Source of the DNA: a virus
Strand: one strand, 5' to 3'
IMG/VR virus record: IMGVR_UViG_3300024327_000015
Location: 1 to 42,924 of that record
Length of the DNA stretch: 42,924 nt
The notes under the pieces were generated by a model. The model was not told the DNA's origin and ran no database searches. It was given only the letters and a program-made list of their open reading frames with translations. A program made the position numbers and the translations under genes. Below, piece after piece: positions 38,257-42,924 of the stretch (position 1 is its first letter; each line of letters opens with the position of its first letter).

Positions 38257-38322
38257 TTACTCTACTTTTATACCGGATCTCGATGTCCTTTGATACCAGT
38301 CACTACCCAAAAAAATCTTCAT
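38257..38322 (-). CDS. Micro-ORF (21 aa) spanning an R element
   Basis: ATG 38322 follows the same hairpin plus 10-nt spacer that precedes the starts at 38861 and 39148. It would encode MKIFLGSDWYQRTSRSGIKV then E. SDWYQRT is the translation of the R element. It may be a decayed gene start rather than a gene. Confidence 0.25.
   Translation of the reverse strand: MKIFLGSDWYQRTSRSGIKVE
38285..38304 (-). repeat. 20-bp R element, copy 5
   Basis: Exact GTCCTTTGATACCAGTCACT, preceded by GATCTCGAT as at copy 3. Confidence 0.95.
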
Positions 38323-38347
38323 AATTTTTGATGGGGGCTTTCACCCC
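38320..38347 (-). repeat. 28-bp hairpin leader repeat, copy A
   Basis: Identical over 28 bp to 38859-38886. It contains GGGGTGAAAGCCCC, which folds with a GAAA loop, then ATCAAAAATT and ATG. Here it overlaps the end of the 68-residue gene. It has no immediate T-run, so it is a poor terminator. Confidence 0.9.
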
Positions 38348-38547
38348 TCCTTGATATGTTTTAAGTCATCATAACCAGAACAATGATCATAAAATTCTTT
38401 CATCAATTTTTTCTGATCGTGAGATAATTCCCACCAATACTCATAGTCATCATCTTTCATCATATCTTCCCATTCATAAAAAGCCGATCCTTCACTAATT
38501 TTTTCTTTTGGTTCATCAGTCATTTCTTCGTATGTTTCATGTTTCAT
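38341..38547 (-). CDS. Acidic Trp/Tyr-rich small protein (68 aa)
   Basis: KHETYEEMTDEPKEKISEGS, AFYEWEDMMKDDDYEYWWEL and KLMKEFYDHCSGYDDLKHIK. Very acidic. The ATG overlaps the stop of the previous gene (TAATG) with AAGGAG-like sequence supplied by that gene's end. Function unknown. Confidence 0.6.
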   Translation of the reverse strand: MKHETYEEMTDEPKEKISEGSAFYEWEDMMKDDDYEYWWELSHDQKKLMKEFYDHCSGYDDLKHIKEG

Positions 38548-38861
38548 TATTCGCCCCTCCTTACAGAAGCAAGGTCTCGAACGAAACTATCGCCCTCCAT
38601 AAAACAATCGTCCATTCTATATACCTGCCCTCGATTCTTTAATGCGTCGACCAACAGTCTTGCGTCGCAGTCTTCTTCCAAATAATAGTTATCTTGATCG
38701 TGAAAAGAATAGGTACTAATCTCATCAGCGAACCCCAATGCACTGGCTAGGTCTTTAGATACTTCAACCCAACCATGCCCTGCGTCTGTATGGTATTTAA
38801 AATGTGGTACATTTGTGAATGTTAAATACCCGTTGTGAATGTATCTTGATTCATTGTTCAT
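38547..38861 (-). CDS. Unknown small protein (104 aa)
   Basis: NNESRYIHNGYLTFTNVPHF, KYHTDAGHGWVEVSKDLASA, LGFADEISTYSFHDQDNYYL and EEDCDARLLVDALKNRGQVY. The block HTDAGHGWVEV … YLEEDCDA resembles a short protein found in many plasmids and phages. Ten bases separate a GC hairpin from its ATG, and the only good ribosome site (AAGGG) lies beyond that hairpin. Function unknown. Confidence 0.6.
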   Translation of the reverse strand: MNNESRYIHNGYLTFTNVPHFKYHTDAGHGWVEVSKDLASALGFADEISTYSFHDQDNYYLEEDCDARLLVDALKNRGQVYRMDDCFMEGDSFVRDLASVRRGE

Positions 38862-38886
38862 AATTTTTGATGGGGGCTTTCACCCC
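38859..38886 (-). repeat. 28-bp hairpin leader repeat, copy B
   Basis: Partner of 38320-38347. Here the hairpin is GGGGGTGAAAGCCCCC, followed by ATCAAAAATT and the ATG of the 104-residue gene. Confidence 0.9.
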
Positions 38887-38896
38887 CAACCCTTGG

Positions 38897-39148
38897 TTAG
38901 TCGTAAATAATAGGAAGGTTATAACGATCGATCGAATCTTGAAGATCATCGAGCGCTGTAGTTAACCCTTTCTTTCCTGCAGGGTATCTTTTTCCAGTAA
39001 GGCCTGATACATAATTCCTGCATACGGTAGAAGTGTATCCACTGTTGATTTTCATACCGATCAATAAAGCTTTGATGCCCTGCTTAAAGACCGCCATTCT
39101 ATATGCTTCTATCTGGTCTGGTCTATCTAGTACTGTTGCTTTTTCCAT
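38897..39148 (-). CDS. Unknown small protein (83 aa)
   Basis: ATVLDRPDQIEAYRMAVFKQ, GIKALLIGMKINSGYTSTVC, RNYVSGLTGKRYPAGKKGL and a C-terminal helix. The MAVFKQGIKALLIGMKINSG … GKRYPAGKKGL order is seen in environmental phages. Its start, too, lies behind a hairpin (39159-39174). Confidence 0.6.
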   Translation of the reverse strand: MEKATVLDRPDQIEAYRMAVFKQGIKALLIGMKINSGYTSTVCRNYVSGLTGKRYPAGKKGLTTALDDLQDSIDRYNLPIIYD

Positions 39149-39158
39149 AATTATTGAA

Positions 39159-39174
39159 GGGGGGTTTCCCCCCC
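39159..39174 (-). promoter_or_regulatory. Hairpin between ribosome site and start of the 83-residue gene
   Basis: Minus strand AAGGGTT, then GGGGGGGAAACCCCCC, then TTCAATAATT and ATG. Folding the hairpin brings AAGGG to an effective 12 nt from ATG. Confidence 0.5.
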
Positions 39175-39183
39175 AACCCTTGG

Positions 39184-39462
39184 TTAGTTATATGCTGAAT
39201 GAAAGGATTCTACTCCGCCGTGCTCCAATGCTCCTTCATTGAAACCTTGGTCATCGAAGTACCGCCCACTTAATCCATACTCTTCGTCATTGGCTAAGTC
39301 TTTAACTGTAACAATTCCCCACCCGATACACCAATTAGCTTTCCTATCGTCGCGAAGGATAAGAAAGGTTTGGCCCTTCCATGTCACTTCTTGTCCCGCT
39401 AGGTCTGTGCCACCTTCCTCCTCTTTTCTCCAACTTACTTGCTTACTCATTTTGTTTCTCAT
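39184..39462 (-). CDS. Unknown small protein (92 aa)
   Basis: ATG 39462 has AAGGAG at 7 nt; ATG 39450 is an alternative. SKQVSWRKEEEGGTDLAGQE, VTWKGQTFLILRDDRKANWC and IGWGIVTVKDLANDEEYGLS. A beta-rich domain then an acidic Gly/His tail. First gene of the arm's rightmost operon, transcribed from the promoter at 39505. Confidence 0.6.
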   Translation of the reverse strand: MRNKMSKQVSWRKEEEGGTDLAGQEVTWKGQTFLILRDDRKANWCIGWGIVTVKDLANDEEYGLSGRYFDDQGFNEGALEHGGVESFHSAYN

Positions 39463-39504
39463 TTTGTTACTCCTTGTGTAGGCAGAAAGGACTGCCATGT
39501 CCCT

Positions 39505-39510
39505 ATTATA
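39505..39510 (-). promoter_or_regulatory. -10 box of the rightmost leftward promoter
   Basis: Minus strand TTGCTT, 18-bp spacer containing ATGTAAAGTAATGT, then TATAAT. Best of the four related promoters: -35 with three matches and an extended, perfect -10. No R element lies upstream of this one. Confidence 0.65.
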
Positions 39511-39893
39511 ACATTACTTTACATATACAAGCAACCCCACGCCCCCCCTATGCACCACTTTATAAAATTTTTTTTCTATTACTATATACATTCTAATATA
39601 CTCAAATAACCAGAAGTTTTTCTAAAAGTTACCAGATAGGCCCCCTTACTTTACAAATAGCCAATCAAAAAAATATTTCGCAAAAAATTCTCAAAAACCG
39701 GAATGATTCTCACTGCCGCTTGATCTAGCTGAAGGACGTATACTACGAGTATGAACATTTTATATACACTCTTTCGCCTGCTTAACGCCTGCTTATATTT
39801 AGTGCTACTTTATGGTTTCTGTTTGTTATTATTAATTTAATCAGATATACTCTTGTGCATAGCTGCAAATAATCAAGGTGTAACGGCGAACAC
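39511..39893. other. Divergent intergenic region before terS
   Basis: About 380 bp separate leftward early genes from rightward packaging genes. It contains a small inverted repeat ATACT-ACG-AGTAT (39740-39752), a direct repeat CGCCTGCTTA at 39775 and 39786, and the + promoter below. No gene or tRNA is visible. A pac or cos site is plausible next to terS but is not shown by sequence. Confidence 0.5.
39823..39851 (+). promoter_or_regulatory. Sigma-70-type promoter for terS and the late arm
   Basis: TTGTTA (39823-39828), 17-bp spacer, TATACT (39846-39851): 4/6 and 5/6 matches. Start site near 39858, giving a ~36-nt leader before ATG 39894. It may feed the late transcript through terS, terL and portal. 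Confidence 0.6.
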
Positions 39894-40505
39894 ATGAGTA
39901 AACACAAACCTCCAGTACTCACTCCTTCAACCGAGGAAGAGTTAAAAGAAGATCTATTAGTTATTCCTGAAATAGAGAAAGGGGTTGTTATACCTAAGAG
40001 TAAGAAAGAAGCTATTCCTGAGATGAGCGCTGAGCAAGAAGTTTCTATCCGCGCCAACACAATAAAGACGGTCTCTGATTTAGCTGGAGAAAACATAGAG
40101 CCCTCAAAAGAGCATCAAGATCAAGCCGTAGAACTTGCGCGTGATATGATGACAAACAAGAAACTTAAACCTGAGTTCGCAAACTACCCTAATGAAACAA
40201 TGGCGTTTTTAGCAGGACTTGTAGCACAAACTAATTGTATGATTGTCAAAGAGCTATCAGATTTAAAACTTTATACGGTTAATAAGTTTGTAGAATTATC
40301 AGCAACGGCAGAAAAAGATGCGGACAGAATAAAAGCATTAAGAAATTTAGGAGAAGTAGACGGCGTCGATGCATTTAAAAGAAAAACAGAGATTACGCAC
40401 ATTACTAAATCAGGAGATGAGTTAGAGAAAGAACTTTTAGAAACTATAGAACAGCTAAAAGGTAAAGTCATTGAAGGCGAACATGAGGTAGTTGACGATG
40501 ATTAG
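39894..40505 (+). CDS. terS: Terminase small subunit (203 aa)
   Basis: Position directly before TerL and the predicted fold support this call. The N-terminal ~45 residues are a charged linker (PSTEEELKEDLLVIPEIEKG). The middle is helical, with ANTIKTVSDLAGENIEPSKE and QAVELARDMMTNKKLK. A helix with LKLYTVNKFVELSATAEKDA and an acidic C-terminus (EGEHEVVDDD) close it. TerS binds the packaging site and loads TerL. The ribosome site is weak. It ends in an 8-bp overlap with terL. Confidence 0.65.
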   Translation: MSKHKPPVLTPSTEEELKEDLLVIPEIEKGVVIPKSKKEAIPEMSAEQEVSIRANTIKTVSDLAGENIEPSKEHQDQAVELARDMMTNKKLKPEFANYPNETMAFLAGLVAQTNCMIVKELSDLKLYTVNKFVELSATAEKDADRIKALRNLGEVDGVDAFKRKTEITHITKSGDELEKELLETIEQLKGKVIEGEHEVVDDD

Positions 40506-42024
40506 TGAAAACGATCTAAATCTACTTCAAGCAAAAATCCCTCATATGAGTGAGCGGGAGCAACAGAAGCACCTTACGCTTTTAAAAGAATACAAAAAGA
40601 ACTTAACTAAAACACAGGGGAAGGCAAACTTCTTAGACTTTATTAAACATGTCTACCCCGATTATAAAGTAGGAGAACATCATGCAAAATTGGCTAAATT
40701 ATTTGAAGAAATCACAGACGGAAAAAGAAAGCGAGTTATCGTTAATATCGCGCCTCGTCACGGAAAATCGGAACTTATTTCCTATCTGGCTCCGGCTTGG
40801 TTTTTGGGTAAGCATCCAGCAAAGAAGGTTATCATGGCATCTCATACAGCAGATCTTGCTGTTAACTTCGGCCGTCGGGTCAGGAATCTCGTGGGCTCAG
40901 ACCCTTATAAAGACATATTCCCCGATATCAGTCTACAAGCGGATAGTAAAAGCGCCAGTAGGTGGGGTACAAATCATAACGGTGAGTATTTTGCTATTGG
41001 TGTTGGTGGTGCTTTGGCTGGTCGTGGAGCAGACCTTTTTATAATTGATGATCCACACTCAGAGCAAGACGCAAAGTTAGGAAAGGGAGATGTTTTTCTC
41101 CCAGCTTGGGAATGGTTTCAGTCAGGACCACTACAAAGGCTTATGCCTGGCGGTGCAATTATTGTAGTAATGACTCGATGGTCTAAATTAGACCTAACAG
41201 GACAGATAATTAACCAGATGGTTAAGAATGACGACGTTGATGACTGGGAAATAGTAGAGTTTCCAGCTATTTTAGAGGATAAAAAAGGGAATGAAGTCCC
41301 ATTATGGCCTGAGTTCTGGCCGCTAGAAGAATTACAGAGTAGAAGAGCTGCACTAGACATACGATACTGGAATGCGCAGTACTTACAGAACCCAACATCG
41401 GAAGAAGGCGCACTAATTAAGCGAGAATGGTGGAATATGTGGGAAGAAGAAGATCCACCTAGTTGTGAGTTTATAATAATGACGCTTGATGCTGCTCAAG
41501 AAGCCAATAATAGAGCTGATTATAATGCAATAACAACATGGGGTGTCTTTTTTAACGAAGAAACTAATAATTACGCTATAATATTATTGAATGCAGTAAA
41601 AGAACGACTAGAGTTTCCAGAACTCAAGGCTCTGTGTCTAGATGAGTATCGGGAGTGGGAACCAGACGCTTTTATTGTGGAGAAAAAGTCAAATGGTGCA
41701 GCGCTTTACCAAGAATTTAGAAGAATGGGAATTCCAGTGGGTGAATTTACACCTGGAAAGGGACAGGATAAGATTAGCCGTGTTAATGCTGTGTCTGATT
41801 TGTTTAGTGGGGGTGTGGTTTGGGCACCAGACAGACGTTGGGCGCATGAGGTTATTGAAGAATGCAACGATTTCCCTAGTGGTGCCAACGATGACTTAGT
41901 TGATGCTACAACGCTGGCTCTAGCAAGGTTTCGGCAGGGTGGATTTATTCGCTTGCCAAATGACGAAGAAGATGATATACAGATGTTTAGAGGTCGAAAA
42001 AATAAAAGGTTATATGCACTATAA
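40498..42024 (+). CDS. terL: Terminase large subunit (508 aa)
   Basis: The ATG at 40498 is used; a TTG at 40492 would add two residues. Walker A NIAPRHGKSE (83-92), Walker B LFIIDDPH (180-187), motif III IIVVMTRW, a Gly-rich SGPLQRLMPGGA loop, and the C-terminal RNase H-like nuclease from IIMTLDAAQE with FIVEKKSNGAALYQEF and NDDLVDATTLALARF. All motor and nuclease motifs are present. It packages DNA into the prohead, driven by ATP, and cuts it. Confidence 0.92.
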   Translation: MISENDLNLLQAKIPHMSEREQQKHLTLLKEYKKNLTKTQGKANFLDFIKHVYPDYKVGEHHAKLAKLFEEITDGKRKRVIVNIAPRHGKSELISYLAPAWFLGKHPAKKVIMASHTADLAVNFGRRVRNLVGSDPYKDIFPDISLQADSKSASRWGTNHNGEYFAIGVGGALAGRGADLFIIDDPHSEQDAKLGKGDVFLPAWEWFQSGPLQRLMPGGAIIVVMTRWSKLDLTGQIINQMVKNDDVDDWEIVEFPAILEDKKGNEVPLWPEFWPLEELQSRRAALDIRYWNAQYLQNPTSEEGALIKREWWNMWEEEDPPSCEFIIMTLDAAQEANNRADYNAITTWGVFFNEETNNYAIILLNAVKERLEFPELKALCLDEYREWEPDAFIVEKKSNGAALYQEFRRMGIPVGEFTPGKGQDKISRVNAVSDLFSGGVVWAPDRRWAHEVIEECNDFPSGANDDLVDATTLALARFRQGGFIRLPNDEEDDIQMFRGRKNKRLYAL

Positions 42025-42026
42025 TA

Positions 42027-42044
42027 TAAGGATAAACAATGGCA
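42027..42044 (+). repeat. Repeated gene-start junction, copy 1
   Basis: TAAGGATAAACAATGGCA, ribosome site plus start of the 215-residue gene, identical to 42684-42701. Confidence 0.95.
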
Positions 42045-42686
42045 CAAGATGATATGTTAGGAGGCTTTGTTACCGATAGAGGTTCTGAATATGCACACTT
42101 TGATGATGCTACTACTATAAGAAATAGAAGTGGAGCTATGCATATAGATAAAACAACCGGAATACAACCTAAGTCAGGTAAAACTATATTTATGGATAAA
42201 AAGGCCACTAATAACTTAGGTGGTTATTTTCAAAATCCAGATATGGCCACTAAACTTGAACCTGAAATTATTAGGGGTAAACCTACTGGTAGAGCAAATT
42301 TAGTGTTAACTGAAGATTATGGACCTAAAAAAACTGGAACAATATTAAAGACTGTTAAATATTCTACTAAACCTTCAGTAGGACAATATCCAGTAGAAAT
42401 ATATAATAGTGCTAGTAACATAGGGGATACGGGTAAAGGAATTCATTTTGGTACTCAGATTAAAAAAATATTAAAGAAAGTACCTTGGGTAGGCGCGGCT
42501 TTAACTGCTGCTACTTCTGCTAATGCAAAAGATTTAGTTGAAGGGTTAGTTGAAGGGTTTTCTCCTATACCATTTGGTGAACTGGGAAACGCCGATTTAT
42601 ATACAACAGAAGAATTAGATAAATTAGAAGAATTAGATAAATTAACAAGAAAACCACTGCAGGGTGGCAAAAAAATTATAGACTAA
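42039..42686 (+). CDS. Unknown protein between terL and portal (215 aa)
   Basis: AQDDMLGGFVTDRGSEYAHF, TTIRNRSGAMHIDKTTGIQP and SGKTIFMDKKATNNLGGYFQ, then a beta-rich middle. KKILKKVPWVGAALTAATSA is a possible membrane-active helix at ~147-166, followed by tandem LVEG (12-bp DNA repeat) and EELDKL (18-bp DNA repeat) units. No family recognised. Placement suggests a packaging, head or ejected role. Ribosome site AAGGA seven bases before ATG. Confidence 0.5.
   Translation: MAQDDMLGGFVTDRGSEYAHFDDATTIRNRSGAMHIDKTTGIQPKSGKTIFMDKKATNNLGGYFQNPDMATKLEPEIIRGKPTGRANLVLTEDYGPKKTGTILKTVKYSTKPSVGQYPVEIYNSASNIGDTGKGIHFGTQIKKILKKVPWVGAALTAATSANAKDLVEGLVEGFSPIPFGELGNADLYTTEELDKLEELDKLTRKPLQGGKKIID
42534..42557 (+). 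repeat. Two tandem 12-bp repeats (LVEG)
   Basis: TTAGTTGAAGGG occurs at 42534-42545 and again at 42546-42557, in frame in the 215-residue gene. Confidence 0.9.
42609..42644 (+). repeat. Two tandem 18-bp repeats (EELDKL)
   Basis: GAAGAATTAGATAAATTA at 42609-42626 and 42627-42644, exact, in frame. Confidence 0.92.
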
Positions 42687-42701
42687 GGATAAACAATGGC
42701 A
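42684..42701 (+). repeat. Repeated gene-start junction, copy 2
   Basis: Identical 18 bp to 42027-42044; provides stop, ribosome site and start for the portal gene. Confidence 0.95.
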
Positions 42702-42924
42702 GACGTAGATAAAGGACTATATGAAGCTCCAGTTGGCATAGATGAAGCAGCAGTTGAAGAACAAGCTATTGAAATTGAAATAGAAGACCCAGAAAAAGTT
42801 ACTATTGGTATTGGTGATAGTGAGATTGTTATTGATCCAGATAGAATGGATGATGATGAGTTTGATAAAAACTTAGCTGAAGAATTAGATGAAGGAACTC
42901 TAGTTGAACTGTCTTCAGCTAAGT
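42696..42924 (+). CDS. Portal protein, N-terminal fragment (cut by the window end)
   Basis: ATG 42696 opens MADVDKGLYEAPVGIDEAAV with IEIEIEDPEKVTIGIGDSEI and FDKNLAEELDEGTLVELSSA; 76 codons are seen. The acidic MADxDKGLYxAPxGI start followed by FDxNLAEELDE is the N-terminus of portal proteins in related environmental podovirus contigs, and portal is expected after terL. The ring-forming core lies outside the window. Confidence 0.65.
   Translation, partial: MADVDKGLYEAPVGIDEAAVEEQAIEIEIEDPEKVTIGIGDSEIVIDPDRMDDDEFDKNLAEELDEGTLVELSSAK

Noticed and set aside
36301-38304. R elements as a CRISPR array
   Set aside because: Spacing is irregular (24 bp to several hundred bp), the intervals are genes and terminators, and no cas gene is present; the Cas4-like nuclease at 24455 is a stand-alone phage type.
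39511-39893. tRNA gene or clear cos/pac site before terS
   Set aside because: No cloverleaf or T-loop sequence is found; the small repeats there are too short to call a packaging site.

Overview
This window is most of the genome of an uncultured tailed bacteriophage, probably short-tailed (podovirus-like). The DNA is AT-rich and almost fully coding, with genes that overlap or abut. The host is probably a Gram-negative bacterium from marine or fresh water. That guess rests on the AT-rich composition and on the resemblance of the structural genes, the gp88-family gene and the DUF3310 gene to environmental phage contigs. There is no tRNA, CRISPR array, integrase or single-subunit RNA polymerase in the window. 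Both ends cut through genes: the left end lies inside a tail-fibre gene and the right end inside the portal gene. The rest of portal, the scaffold, the major capsid protein and the head-tail genes must therefore lie outside, consistent with an arbitrary cut of a circular or circularly permuted genome.

Layout. 1-16952 (+) is the late virion arm: tail fibre, fibre-associated protein, holin-like protein, tail/DNA-stabilisation protein, small structural proteins, a lysozyme-domain protein, a GNAT-like protein, two Gly-rich or coiled-coil virion proteins, and a 2002-residue protein that is probably ejected into the host. 16949-29054 (-) is replication and DNA metabolism: AEP-type primase/helicase, HTH protein, ssDNA-binding protein, a fusion of a sigma-region-4-like HTH with an RNA polymerase alpha-CTD, SNF2 helicase, two HNH-type proteins, a PD-(D/E)XK nuclease with Fe-S cysteines, a Mom-like protein, a 2OG-Fe(II) oxygenase and family A DNA polymerase. 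29051-35662 (-) is an array of about 26 small, often acidic early genes, including DUF3310 and VRR-NUC members. 35663-36397 is non-coding and looks like a replication origin: 13 GGAACA/TGTTCC iterons, DnaA boxes and an AT-rich segment. 36398-39462 (-) is a set of short operons, including a gp88 homologue, most built from a promoter with an extended -10, gene(s), a GNRA-loop hairpin and a repeated 20-bp element. 39894 to the end (+) is packaging: TerS, TerL, an unknown protein and the portal start.

How it works together. Early and middle genes run leftward from strong host-type promoters next to the origin. Late genes run rightward from a promoter before terS, presumably through the portal end into the left arm once the genome is circular or concatemeric. 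The window encodes no RNA polymerase, so host RNAP probably does all transcription. The alpha-CTD/sigma-4-like fusion protein and the repeated 20-bp element beside promoters are then the best candidates for the regulatory layer. The most interesting material is that fusion protein, the iteron/DnaA-box origin, the repeated 20-bp element, three gene leaders in which a hairpin separates Shine-Dalgarno from start codon, and a possible DNA-modification locus (Mom-like protein plus oxygenase). Function calls rest on motif recognition by eye, without database searches.
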